DNA from: Antedon mediterranea
Taxonomy: Eukaryota > Echinodermata > Crinoidea > Comatulida > Antedonidae
Length of the DNA stretch: 60,000 nt
Direction: 5' to 3'
Assembly (NCBI RefSeq): GCF_964355755.1
Contig: NC_092672.1
Location: 1,490,001 to 1,550,000 of the forward strand
Part shown: positions 39,210 to 50,989 of the stretch, one piece after another
How positions within the stretch are numbered: the stretch's first letter is position 1
How the letters are laid out: each line of letters opens with the position of its first letter
Notes under the pieces: model-generated
Seen by the model: the letters and a program-made list of their open reading frames with translations, nothing else
Database searches by the model: none
Told to the model about the DNA's origin: nothing
Made by a program: the position numbers and the translations under genes

Positions 39210-40410
39210 CAATGGTCATTGCAGATCGTTTTGACTTGGATTAATTAGGCTTAGGAGGCCCTACTATAATAATATTTTAATATGTAATGTTTTTCGGTGG
39301 TGAGACACAAAGTATTCTTCATTGTTTGATGCCGTAAATTTCAAATTCGGGAACTCATGTTGGGATGAAATTGTTAAGCTGGATTGTTTACTTTGAAACT
39401 TAATACATTCAGTAGGCCTAATCATTATTGAGAAAATGAACATTTACAAATAGAACAAATAAAATCAAAGAACAACATTCAGAATTATTATGCTGCTAAA
39501 ACCAACTAAGGGCCTTTTAAAACATGGGTATAAAAATAGGGCATAATTGTTCTTTACCTAATTTACATTAATTTACTTGACAATGAAAAAAAAAAATCCA
39601 TGTACTTTCCGCTTTTCTTCATCTAATATTTCACTTCTTCAAAATTTTGGTTATTATATTATATATACAAAAGGCTGAAATTGAAGATTTCGTAGTCATC
39701 TTATACAGTTTATCTAAGTGCAGTTTATTGTTTTCTTAAAATCATGACAATTATGACTCGGCGATTTTATTTGATTGGCTAGTCTCAAGGGAATGGTTAT
39801 TGATGTTGCGTACGTTTGACCCACATAATGTTACGCACGGAATGTCGTTCGTGATATCACGATGGTGTGCGTATTACGTACGCGCGTTCAAACAATGATA
39901 TTATTAATATATCATTTGTAATATATGCCCGTCAACTTCAATGTTACTATCTGCGTATAGTACTTAGTACATCTTTTTTGTCAATTTTGTTGATACAATA
40001 TCGCAAGAATACATATTTTTTTAGCAGATCTTTCAACTATTAACACTAACAGCATTCATAATTGATAGACCTATAACTTCAATATACGACAATTAAAAGT
40101 ATAGACAAAGTAATAAATGAAGTTGAGTTAAAATATCCTCTCAGTACTTAAACCTGGTGTTTTATTTGAAAGAAAAAAAATAAGGGAATTAATAAAGCGA
40201 CGACAGTCTGGACAAGTAAATGGATTCATCTGTATCAGCTGTTTGTATGCCAACATTTGGAGTTAATTTCTTAAACCGGCGTTAATAACCTCACTTGGCC
40301 TACACTGCAGTGTATGTTAAGATTGTTTGTTTCGTTTTTAAATACGCGTAACAAATCCTGCTTCCGATAACCGAAATTTCGAAGTTTAAAAAATGCGTAA
40401 CGCGCGCTAC

Positions 40411-40559
40411 AGCTTGGTTCCCACGGGACGTATCGTACGTAATAACAGTTGACCATTAAATCAATCATTTCGAATGATCCATCGCGTTATGATTGGTCAA
40501 CGAACTTGCGTTACGCACGCGTAAATCGTTGCGTCGCGTTTCCAGAGTGGGAACCAATA
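40411..40559. mobile_element. MITE family B, short complete copy
   Basis: Termini cttggttcccac and gtgggaaccaa are inverted complements about 149 bp apart. Inside are gttgacca...tgattggtcaac and gcgttacgca / gcgtcgcgtt boxes shared with the copy at 58050-58383. Confidence 0.75.
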
Positions 40560-41419
40560 TTAATGGTGATATCACTGTCAATGCCTCTACATCTACCTGT
40601 TAGATTTACCTTTGTCTTGTATGACAGCATTTCCGTCAAAGTAATGCGTTGTATGTGTTCATCAATTCAAATTACCGGTATGTGATTGTTAATTTCTCTA
40701 TTTATTACATGTTATGTGTAATGTGCCGCATTTAATTGCTTTAGTGAGGTCAAAACATGTAAGATGTTTACAATAGTCATAATTCTTCACATTTTTACAC
40801 CTTTTTAATTACCAAAGGCTTGCAAAAATGACAATTAGGTGTTTACCCTAATTACGAGGACTCTGCTGACCTTTCTTGTGTCAAATATCTTGTAATAATT
40901 CAATCAAGTTAATGTCCCTGGGCGAACACCGCAGACATCGTGATTCTTTTAACTTCGTACAGCATACAAATGCACATTGTTTGGATTACGAATCAACCGC
41001 GTACGAAGACATGAAAGACGCGCGCGTACAAATGCTGAACTATCAGTATTTGAACGCGCGACTCGTGTGTTTTTTTTTCCGCGTCATGGACAAATTGGCT
41101 TCTAAAAATGACACGTTTAACATATTCCCTACTCATCCCTTAGAACTTAACTTCATCCTAGATAATATTACAAGACATTATGATACTTGGAACTTTCGAA
41201 TAATAAGACGGACTTCCTATACTACTAGGACTGCTCCCATTATCAAGCGGATGATACTTATTATCATTACCAAAAGTTATCAAATGATGCAAGCCTTGGT
41301 TCGAAAGATGACAGATTCATTGGTCATCATAATTAATAAAAGAATGTGTATGTCATCACATCTATTAATTTCCTTTTTATCTAAATCCCACGGAATTATG
41401 ACTCTTACATTGTAAGCAT

Positions 41420-42045
41420 CTAATTAATGAGATTAAAACCAGCAACATTAAGAACTTGAGATTGAAACCAGCAAAATTAAGTATTTGAGATTGAAATCTG
41501 TAAAATTAAAAACTTGAGATTAAAACCAGGACAGAAGAATTTGAGATTGAAACCAGCTGAGCAAAATTAAGAACTTGAGATTAAAACCTGCAAAATTAAG
41601 TACTTGAGATTGAAACATGCAAAAAAATTTAGAGCTTGAGATTGAAACATGCAAAATTGAGAACTTGAGATTGAAATAAAAAAAATCAACAACTTGAGAT
41701 TGAAATAAAAAAAATCAACAATTTGAGATTAAAACCTGCAAAATTAAAAACTTGAGATTGAAACCATGAAAATTAAGAACTTGAGATTGAAACCAACAAA
41801 ATTAGCAACTTGAGATTGAACCTAGCAAAATATAAGAACTTGAGGTTGAAACTAACAAAATTAGCAACTTGAGATTGAAACCAGGAAAATTACAAATTTG
41901 ATATTGAAACCAGCAAATTATAAGGACTTGAGATTAAAACCAGTAAAATTAACAACTTGAGATTGAAACCAGGAAAATTAAGAATTTGATATTGAAACCT
42001 GCAAAAGTTAAGAACTGGAGATTGAAACCAGGAAAATTAAGAATA
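41420..42045. repeat. ~28-30-bp minisatellite, about 20 units
   Basis: Degenerate units of the type aacttgagattgaaaccagc followed by aaaattaag. The ttgagattgaaac core is the most constant part. Units vary in length and sequence, so it is an old or gene-converted array. Confidence 0.93.
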
Positions 42046-43090
42046 AGCCAATCGCTCAAAATCATATCATCAAATTATGCGATCACAATTCTCGGATTTG
42101 GTCCAAACCCGCATTGGCTCCACAACGCCGCCTCAATTATTAATGTTCCAAAAAAATATGTAAAGTTATGGCAAATGTAAACAATAATGTGAGTTATAAT
42201 AGATACATCATCATGTGTTGTCGTTGATAGAGTAGCTTACTAAAATAATTAACGATATTTAAGTAAGTAGGCCTATTCGGGCTGATGACATTTTTAGGCC
42301 GCTCTTCATCATCACCACCATTTTAAATCAGAACAGGCCCTTTCTCCGTGAAAATTATGACATCTGTGTACTGTATGTAGGCGCGGTGTAGGCCTAGTGT
42401 ACGTCCAAATATCCCCTTTACTGTATGTTATGTTACGAAGTCTGATCGGCACAAAAATCGCCCCACCCAGTCTGACCACCCTCCACCCAATATAGGCATT
42501 AATTCTCCCTATAGCATCAATCAATGGATGGCGTCAAACAATAAAACTTGACTTGACTCCATTTTAATTCTGGTGGTATGGAGAAACAAAGTGTCATCAT
42601 GTTGTATGATGATCAGGTAAGAATATCGAGCATGCAATGTTCAAGCGCAGAAAGTACATGGCAGGCTGGCCTCGTGTACGCGCGCCGACACTGTGGTCGC
42701 CTAAAACAGCAAAAAGTGAGCCTAGCCTAGGAAATAATTATGCTATTTGATAGTATATAGGCCTATACGTTTGTTCATTCGTGAAATGATAAAATAACAT
42801 AATACACGTACCTTTTGAGTGGCAAACTGGCCTAACTAAACACAAACCGAACTGTATGCATGCAAGAAGTAGCCTAACGAAAATGCATTATTATGGGAAT
42901 TAGCTTTTTAACCTCTAAAAGACACATTTTAGAATCAGTTGTTAGTTTTTCTAAAATATTTATTTAATTTAATTAATTTTTATACAATTAATATTTTTAA
43001 AAAAAGAATACCTGGATAACCCATTAGGTCGACAATTAAAAATACGGTGTCAACTTATTTCCAATGATATTTCTTATGATATAATAGGCC
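42046..43090. other. Intergenic region
   Basis: No gene seen. A short retroposon-like tail (caataaaacttgacttgact) is at 42538-42557, and there are three TAGGCCTA octamers. Confidence 0.45.
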
Positions 43091-43111
43091 TATATATATA
43101 TATATATATAT
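43091..43111. repeat. (TA)n microsatellite
   Basis: About ten uninterrupted TA units immediately left of the Penelope-like remnant. Confidence 0.95.
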
Positions 43112-43129
43112 GACGTTATCCAAATTCCT

Positions 43130-43260
43130 TCACTTGCAACTGATGAAGGGCTAGTGTTGCCCGAGAGCTCTGCTAACTTTTCTGGCTGTTTACTTTATCG
43201 TTTTGATTTAGCTTCTCGCTTTTTATTTTTGTATCTCCATTGAGATCCAGCCACTGATAC
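43130..43260 (+). other. Penelope-like element remnant with a degenerate hammerhead-type core
   Basis: Contains CTGATGA (43140-43146), a stem of GGGC (43148-43151) pairing with GCCC (43159-43162), then GAGA where a hammerhead ribozyme has GAAA. The downstream text gagatccagccactgata and cccacagc follows. The order CTGATGA - short stem - GAAA is the conserved core of the minimal type I hammerheads found in the repeats of Penelope-like elements. The single change in the GAAA box suggests an inactive relic. It lies between two TA microsatellites. No reverse transcriptase is seen. Confidence 0.35.
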
Positions 43261-43298
43261 CCACAGCATTGTCATTTTTGTCAGTAATTTGCCTTTGG

Positions 43299-43301
<3 letters not shown>

Positions 43302-43335
<34 letters not shown>
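43302..43335. repeat. (TA)n microsatellite
   Basis: About seventeen TA units immediately right of the Penelope-like remnant. Confidence 0.95.
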
Positions 43336-43337
<2 letters not shown>

Positions 43338-43899
43338 TATAATCCAGTTATATCTTAGGAATTATATTTTAACTGTTTTGAATCCGAAATTTAGTATTGT
43401 CCCTATGGGAATGCATTTAAAGTGATAATTCAAGGCTAATTTAATTGATAATTGTTGCTATATCTATAATAATTAATGGATAGATCTGACGCCGTATAGG
43501 CCTACTTTAATATTGTGTCATGCAAGGCTGTTTACTATTTAGGGAATAGTGCAGTGTTTGATGGTTGTGTGTGCCGTTTCAAAAGAGTGCAGTATAGTAT
43601 AGGGATAAATGTAGGGTACCCGTTATAAAGTAAATTGAGGGCGCTCGACATATAAAACCAGCAGAGCCATGCTCTAAAAACCTGAGCCGATATATTGACT
43701 CTGAAAACCAATCATGATGATCACCTAATCACCTGTAATCACCTGTCTTGTCGGGCTCGTAAGTAGACCATACATTTCTGTATGGTACATGTCATGCCCT
43801 CCCAATTTCATCAAGTCATCACTGCATGGTTTGTTTTTTTTTGGTTTTTTTTTTTTCATTCGTTTCCTTGATTTAAATTCTTCTGCAATACACTTTATC

Positions 43900-44324
43900 C
43901 CATAAAAGTAAATTTGTTGTATTTTCTTTCAATGAATTTATCAAGTTTATTTTTAAAGGCGTTTACTGTGGTGGTGTTAACGGCTTCCTCTGGTAGACTA
44001 TTCCATAGGTTAACAATTCTGTAAGAAAAATTGTACTTGCGGATATCCAGTTTAGGTCGTCGCTTATATATGGTGTATCTATGTCTTCTTAGGGTTTCTC
44101 TCGTATGTTTTCATAGGGAAGAAGTTACGCATTCCACTACCACTTAGGCCTGTCACCATTTTAAAAACTTGAATCATATCTCCTCGTAATCTTCTAAAAG
44201 CCAATGTTGGTAGATTATAGTCGTTTTAGGCGTTCTGTATAATCCAAGTCTTTTAATGATGGAATTGCTTTTGTTGCCCTCCTTTGAACTTTTTCAATGC
44301 ATGTTATATCTTTACGAAGAAACG
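43900..44324 (-). mobile_element. L2/CR1-type LINE fragment (reverse-transcriptase C-terminus)
   Basis: On the minus strand it encodes IEKVQRRATKAIPSLKDLDY and TERLKR, then LPTLAFRRLRGDMIQVFK, and after a frameshift DIRKYNFSYRIVNLWNSLP followed by a stop. These are the typical C-terminal reverse-transcriptase segments of L2/CR1-like non-LTR retrotransposons (QRRATK..P.L....Y.ERL..L; RR.RGD.I..FK; NLWNSLP). It has at least one frameshift and no upstream domains, so it is a 5'-truncated dead copy. Sequence to its left (about 43560-43900) may be its 3' UTR. Confidence 0.8.
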
Positions 44325-44424
44325 ATGATGTCATATCACTACCATATTTAAGCATATCACTACCATATTTGGGTATAACACACATTTTTTGCCAAACTAG
44401 TTTGATAGTGTAGACAGAGCTTTA
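44325..44424. mobile_element. MITE family A, copy 6 (left-truncated)
   Basis: The right half of the element: two copies of the internal unit atatcactaccatattt, then gccaaactagtttgatagtg and tagacagagcttta. It directly abuts the 5'-truncated end of a LINE fragment. Confidence 0.75.
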
Positions 44425-44740
44425 CTCATGCACACACTTACGCATGCGTAACGATGTTGACGCACATTTATTGTTGCTATACTAGATATTTCAATGCGTA
44501 CGGTAGATTTAAATAATACTAACATTGCAAATAATACTATAGTATAGGTCCAAAGAAGATGTTTTCCTCTGAAATATAGGCCTAGTCTGTTAATCTTTAT
44601 TTTTTCTGCTAATTGTCTATTTGTTTGAATTAAATCATGACAGTTTGCGTTTGCATGAATAAATGACCGGCTTCCAAACGGCATCTATTTTGTTCAATCG
44701 CGCACCGCGCGTTGTACGCGCAACAAACCAATCACAGATA

Positions 44741-44763
44741 GTTTAGTTTAGTTTAGTTTAGTT
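44741..44763. repeat. (AGTTT)n microsatellite
   Basis: Four to five tandem agttt units at the outer edge of the left foldback arm. Confidence 0.85.
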
Positions 44764-44764
44764 A

Positions 44765-47425
44765 TAATGGGATATAGTCGAGTCAAACTGTTTCATTACC
44801 CCAAAAAAATTGCAAGAAAATGTTTTTTGATGAATTACAATAAAAAATGGTCTCAAAAAACATATAACAAAAGTTTACCAAAATCGGACTACCGCAAAGG
44901 TTCAAAATTTGACGTTAAAAAATATGGCCGCCAATTTTTGAAAATCGGTAACCGCTTGTAGTAGACAGCTGTATTTGGTGTCAAAGTGTTCAAAATATAT
45001 ATGTTTATATTTACACTTTTTGAACATTTTGTTGAAACATGACCGGAAATTCCATTTTGTTACCTTTGACATATATGGCATGATGTTTATATATCTATGT
45101 AACTGCAAATCACAGAGTCTTGATATTGGTGTCAAAATGTTCAGAACATACATATTTATATTTACCCTTTTTAAACATTTTGTTGAAACATGACCGGAAA
45201 TTCCATTTTGTGACCTTTGACCCATATATGACATAAAAAAATGTTCATATCTACGTAACTAAAAATCATAGATCCTTGATATTGGTGTCAAAATGTTCAG
45301 AACATACATATTTATATTTACTGTTTTTGAAAATTTTTTTCAAAAATAACCGAAAACATAAGGTTTTGACCTTTGATACTTATGGCATGAAATATTTTCA
45401 CATACATGTACATGAGGCATGTTTTACGCGAATGATATTTTCATGCAGAGCCTATAATCAGCTTTAACGCACTTAGACACACAGCGTGTTGAAGATTCAA
45501 ACGTAGTGTTTTGTAAAAATTGTTAAATATAAAATACCTAAATTATTCCTAACTTGATTACAGATTAATATAGAGGAATCTTTATTTGTAATAACTGCCA
45601 GGTTTGTGGACGTTCAGTTTAATTGTTTGTTCCGACATACCACTCTTCTGCTCCTTTGCAATTTCGTCCTCGTATAAATGCTCCACACACTTTCCCAAAA
45701 AAATCTGGAATGGGAATATTTGATGCACATTTACATTTCGATGGAGAGTTCAGATGTTTTTATGATTCTTGTTGCCATATTTTGTAGCAAAAAGTTAAAT
45801 TGTGTCATCTTTGGTTTGTAAAGTATTTGGATTTTGTTCACAGTTTTTGTCTTTCGTCGGAAATTATTTGCAGAGAAAGTGGATGCGGTGTAGATTCTTC
45901 AGCAGAGCCTGTATAATGGTTGTGGTGAATGATGATGACACTTTCAAATTTGATAATTAATTCATCTGTTGATTTGCCATCATTGTTCCCAGTTTCCCAT
46001 AACTTTTGGTAGATGTTTCGTGACAATTCCAACTGTGCCATAGTTTCTCCTTTTTAGACGTTCCATCTAGATGTAATGTATGATTGGATTTGTCAAGCAG
46101 TTCTTGCGAGGATGACAACTAATCCATGTGTATTTTTAATAACGGCTCTGCCTCCAAGTTGTTAAACACCTGTAGTCTATAGCATTTCTAGCTCCAACAA
46201 TATACTTTGTTGTTGTTGTTTAATAAATCCATAATTTAACTATTTTATCATTGTAATGTCTATGTTCATATTACGTCTTCATCACTCTGTTTTTTCACTT
46301 CTTCGTCATTTCTTCAAGTTTGCTTGCTCAAGATTTGAGGCATGTTCAAGAAGAATTCCATTATATTTTGTTTTCATTATTGCACCACAGCTCTTACAAC
46401 TTTCTCCCCCTTTAACCTCCTTCCTTTAATCCTTGTAAACGTGCTAGTTTTCATTGTTTCACTTCTCCCTTGATATTGCTTCCAATTTACTTTGATTTAA
46501 TCTGTAACTGTTCAGCTTTTAACTCATTGATATCATATCAGAGGCCAATGTGCTATAGATGGTTTTAATTCTTCCTTTTGTTGACATTTCTTGGTGTGTA
46601 TCGTGATATTTTTCTCTTGCATCTATTATGTTTACATTATTTTCAAACTGTATAGTTACACAATCGAGTTCCTTTGCCATTGTTTGCATTTGATTGTTTT
46701 CACTGTCATTTGCCTTTTTTTTAATCCATTTTCACATGCAATTCTTCCAGATCCTGTATATTACAGGCTCTGCATAGACATCGTGTCGAAGGGAAAATCT
46801 TGTGTTTTCGATTATTTTTGAACAATATTTTCAAAAACAGTAAATATAAATATGTATGTTCTGAACATTTTGACACCAATATCAAGGTTCTATGATTTTT
46901 AGTTACGTAGATATGAACATTTTTTTATGTCATATATGGGTCAAAGGTCACAAAATGGAATTTCCGATCATGTTTCAACAAAATGTTTAAAAAGGGTAAA
47001 TATAAAAATGTATGTTCTGAACATTTTGACACCAATATCAAGACTCTGTGATTTGCATTTACGTAAATATATAAACGTCATGCCATATATGTCAAAGGTC
47101 ACAAAATGAAATTTCCGGTCATGTTTCAACAAAATGTTCAAAAAGTGTAAATATAAACATATATATTTTGAACAATTTGACACCAAATACAGCTGTCTAC
47201 TACAAGCGGTTACCGATTTTCAAAAATTGACGGCCATCTTTTTTAACGTCAAATTTTGAACCTTTGCGGTCGTCCGATTTTGGTAAACTTTTGATATCTG
47301 TTTTTTGAGACCATTTTTTATTGTAATTCATCAAAAAACATTTTCTTGCAATTTTTTTGGGGTTAGGCCCTATATTTTCATATTTTGACCCGACTAATAG
47401 TTTAGGCGATGCCCATATCAACTAC
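44765..47425. mobile_element. Foldback element with ~600-bp inverted arms
   Basis: The left arm (about 44765-45370) and right arm (about 46825-47425) are inverted copies of one another, recognisable over their whole length (for example ccccaaaaaaattgcaag and its complement). Each arm contains about 2.7 tandem copies of a ~150-bp unit with the core ggtgtcaaaatgttcagaac and gaccggaaattccattttg. The 1.4 kb centre has no transposase that I recognise. A 67-codon minus-strand frame there (45838-46041, MAQLELSRNIYQKLWETGNN...) has no known domain. Ends and target duplication are not sharply defined. Confidence 0.8.
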
Positions 47426-48360
47426 ATTGTGTCGATGCGATTCTTGAAGGTGTTAGTGGTATCAGAATTGACAACGTCGGCTGGTAAACTGTTCCAATGG
47501 TTTATTACTCGTTGCGAGAAGGTATGTCTTCTACAGTTCAATCCTTTATGGAAAATAGGCTTGAAAAATCTCAGGTGATGTCCTCGAGTAATTCTGCTAC
47601 ACCCTCGAAATCTTTAACAATTTTATATGCTTCAATCAGGTCACCTCGAATTCTTCTGTCATACAAGGTTGTTAGGCCAAGAAGCTTTAAACGATCTTCA
47701 TATGAATATGAACGGATACATGGAACTAATTTAGTCGCACGACTTTGTACTCTTTCAATTACATTTATGTCCTTTTGAAGATACGGATTCCATACTTGAA
47801 CACAAAATTCGAGATGTGGGCGTACATAATGCTTGTAGATGACAATCCTTATCCATTATACGAAAGTCCTTCTGATGCTTCTTAAACAGTTCATGGCCCG
47901 CTGAGATACTTTGGCGCAGTGTTGGCTTGGTTTACAGTCATTAGTAATTAGTACTCCTAGGTACTTTATTTTCTCAACTGTTTCCAGTTCAACTTCATCT
48001 ATTTGGTATTTAAAATGAACATTTGAATGTCCGAAGTGCATCACCATGCATTTGCTTTTATTAAAAGCCAACATCCATTCTTTACTCCACTGCAGTGCAT
48101 TGTTTAAAGATTCTTGTAATAATTGTCCATCATTTCTGTTGTTATAACTACTGAGTAGATCTTTGTATCATCAGCAAATAGCTTTATATGACTAGACACA
48201 TTACTTTGGTAGGTCATTTATATATAATGCAAACAATGTAGGGCCCAACACCGAGCCTTATGGAACTCCACTCCACTCCACTAAATTCCAACTGGAAGAA
48301 GCATGCCGGCACTTTGACTCTTTTGTTGTCTGTTATCAAGAAAATCTTGAAGATACCATT
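47400..48360 (-). mobile_element. L2/CR1-type LINE fragment (reverse-transcriptase catalytic region to C-terminus)
   Basis: On the minus strand the order is: a DFLDNRQQ segment (about 48330-48360), SGVP-stop-GSVLGP (48241-48272; the usual glutamine codon has become TAA), the catalytic motif LFADDTKIYS (FADD at 48167-48178), then FNKSKCMVMHFGHSN and VEKIKYLGVLITNDCKPSQH. The order and spacing match palm and thumb of L2/CR1-like reverse transcriptases. Stops and frameshifts scatter through it, so it is inactive. It is diverged from the fragment at 43900-44324. Confidence 0.88.
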
Positions 48361-49052
48361 ATACAATCATTTTGTTTTACACTAAATAACAGCTCGAACT
48401 AAAAGTAATATATCAAAATATAAGAAAATAAAAGCTGTAGGCTTATACACAGATAAATATAAAATACAAAAAAAAATCTATCTAGAACAAATGTATAAAC
48501 AAGACCTTACAATGTTCAAAACTATGTGACTTATCATACCATCACAACCTTTGATGACAATAACAGTTGGTTTAAAAGTTTTTGGGTTACGATGAACTGA
48601 TGACATAATTGGTGTGATACATGCGGTGACAAACGGGGCTAACGTGAGTGAAGCATGTTAACATTTTAATGTCATAATTGGAACATAATATGCTCGCTTT
48701 AAACTATCCAAGGTCGTTGAATATATGATTTAATTAATAACTCTCTTCTTGAAAAAAAAAATGCTGTTCCTTGTCATAATTCACTAACAGAAGTAATATA
48801 ATACTAGCTGTCTGAACACTTGCTTAACATTTAAAGAATCACTTGGAATTTGTTAATTTAATTTGAGTTATCGTGTACTACAGAGTTCTCTCGTTCACAC
48901 ATCAACTTTCACTATCAACCGATTTTCAAATTAACTAATTCTGTTTAACACAGACTGTGCTCGTCACCACCACCCAACATTGTCACTTTCAGGCGTGTGA
49001 CAGAACTCGTATTCATACAGTAATTATGTGGAGTTGCCGGGCGAATGATATG

Positions 49053-49306
49053 ACCCCCAGCCCGCATGACCCCCAACCCGCATGAACCCCAAGCCGCATG
49101 ACCCCCAGCCCGCATGATCCCGAGCCCGCATGACCCCCCAGCCCGCATGACCCCCAGCCCGCATGACACCCAGCCCGCATGACCCCCAGCCCGCATGACA
49201 CCCAGCCCGCATGACACCCAGCCCGCATGACCACCAGCCCGCATGATCCCCAGCCCGCATGACACCCAGCCCGCATGACACCCAGCCCGCATGACCCCCA
49301 GCCCTA
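49053..49306. repeat. 16-bp GC-rich minisatellite, about 16 units
   Basis: Unit agcccgcatgacccc(c) with a/c variants. Strong C/G strand bias in otherwise AT-rich DNA. Three minus-strand frames over it are all open because of the repeat. Confidence 0.95.
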
Positions 49307-49572
49307 TAATCTTGATTATCGTAACAATAACAATAAGAATGATAATAATATATTTGGATTAATTCAATTTACAACATTTCAGTCATGAAAATGCTGAATG
49401 TTATACACAGCAGCATAAATATGTTATTAGTATGCACTTTTTCGTTTTTGACCCACCGACGACCGCCACCCACTAAATGTGAGGCCAGTAAAATAGATCT
49501 AACATGTTTTAATAATCCCTGTTAACGGATACCGTCCTTATATTAGCTCCGACGTTCCCAATTTAGTAATTC

Positions 49573-49923
49573 TTAAGCTCTGTCTACACTATCAAACTTT
49601 ATATAAATATAAAAAACTTTAAAAACAAAATGTGATGTGCCCATATAATGGACATGATGATGTCATATAACTACCATATTTGGGCCTATCACTACCATAT
49701 TTGGGCCTATTACTACCATATTTGGGCCTATTACTACCATATTTGGGCATATCACTACCATATTTGGGCCTATTACTACCATATTTGGGCATATCACTAC
49801 CATATTTGGGCCTATTACTACCATATTTGGGCATATCACTACCATATTTGGGCATATCACTACCATATTTGGGCATATCAAACTTTTTAGTCAAACTAGT
49901 TTGATAGTGTAGAAAGAGCTTTA
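49573..49923. mobile_element. MITE family A, copy 7, internally expanded
   Basis: Complete inverted termini (ttaagctctgtctacactat and gatagtgtagaaagagcttta) enclose 351 bp. The size above the usual 130-180 bp comes from about ten tandem copies of a 20-bp internal unit (actaccatatttgggcctat and variants). Both open frames over this stretch are produced by the repeat and are not genes. Confidence 0.85.
49665..49875. repeat. 20-bp minisatellite inside MITE-A copy 7
   Basis: About ten tandem units of actaccatatttgggcctat with c/a variation at one position. The unit is a normal internal segment of the MITE. Confidence 0.95.
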
Positions 49924-50989
49924 GTACCGAAATCCTTGATGAACGATTGCAACTGTTATCCTTATAATATCATTTTAACTAACAAGGGCTTAATAGGGTG
50001 TATATAATATAATTTCCACCCACGGGGATCGACATTCTTCCCGTCGTCAACACATTGAAGGGCATGTGTGTACAGCAATTATACACAAATTAATTTTAAT
50101 TAACTTTGTTTTTAAAACAATTTTAATATAATTATTATATTAACCTCATTGCTATCAAATAATGTCATGTTAATAACGTATTCACGACAGAATCTCAATT
50201 ATGTGTTCTCTTTTAAAATTGATGTGCAGTTGGTAGATAAGATCACCCAAATGACTCCCACTTGGGATGCACCACAAGAACGTAACCGTAATTTGACCGA
50301 ATCATGTAGTATTCTGTTTTGGATGCACCACCCTGGTGTGTCACTGTACCTACCCAAATAAAAGTAGAAAGTATGACGCGGTGGATCATCGCTTTATGAT
50401 TGGTCCACTCACTTGCTTCACAACCCGAGCGCGCGTTTTTTGTTTATATTGATGATTAATTTAATAAACCAATTACGTTTATCATCTGGTTCTCTCCCCC
50501 CACCCTCCACCTGCCAAGTGCATCACCAACTCAACATATCGAAGCACATTCACGAACGGTTTTATTTTGCCCATAAATCAAGTGAAAAACCCCGAATCAA
50601 AATCATTATTATGTTACACACTTCAATTTACCTCGCATTTTACATATTTTTAAATAAGTATGTACTACCTTACTGAACCTGAGACAACAATCAACAATAT
50701 TAACTATTGTGGTATCATGCTGATCTGAAACAACGTCAGACATTTGAAAAAATTATAGTGAGCCCTCTACAAAAAAGGAGAGGAGAAAAAAAGTCACACT
50801 GCGCCCTCATTCGATGAATAGTTGTATCATGGATCGACTACAGATCTTTTATATCGATTATAAAATAATTTTTTTCTTTGGCGGAAATCAGCCACCATAC
50901 ATTCTGAAGATGTAAGTTTGAACACTTCGAATTAAATTTGAAAACCTGATTTACAAACGAAATAAAAAGAAAACACACCAATAAATTTT

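Larger units (their letters stand above)
33810..41419. other. Intergenic region
   Basis: AT-rich DNA with MITE-A copies at 36.1 and 39.2 kb, a MITE-B copy at 40.4 kb, a 59-bp duplication at 35.1 kb, a retroelement tail at 35.6 kb and a CpG-rich patch at 36.75-36.93 kb. No supported gene. A 179-codon plus-strand frame at 40876-41415 has no recognisable domain. Confidence 0.5.
48361..50989. other. Intergenic region
   Basis: No supported gene. Apart from the two minisatellites and MITE-A copy 7, the DNA is plain AT-rich sequence with a short MITE-B-like piece at 50375-50415. Confidence 0.5.

Noticed and set aside
41420-42045. CRISPR-like array
   Set aside because: Units are degenerate, contiguous and without unique spacers, and the DNA is animal.
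47856-48074. Independent small gene (MLAFNKSKCMVMHFG...)
   Set aside because: It is part of the LINE reverse transcriptase, in order with the FADD and SGVP motifs.
48945-49292. Gly/Cys-rich frames on the minus strand
   Set aside because: Three frames are open simultaneously over the 16-bp repeat, the signature of a repeat and not a gene.
49619-49904. Met-Pro-Lys-Tyr-Gly repeat protein
   Set aside because: Lies entirely inside the expanded MITE-A copy; open in both orientations.
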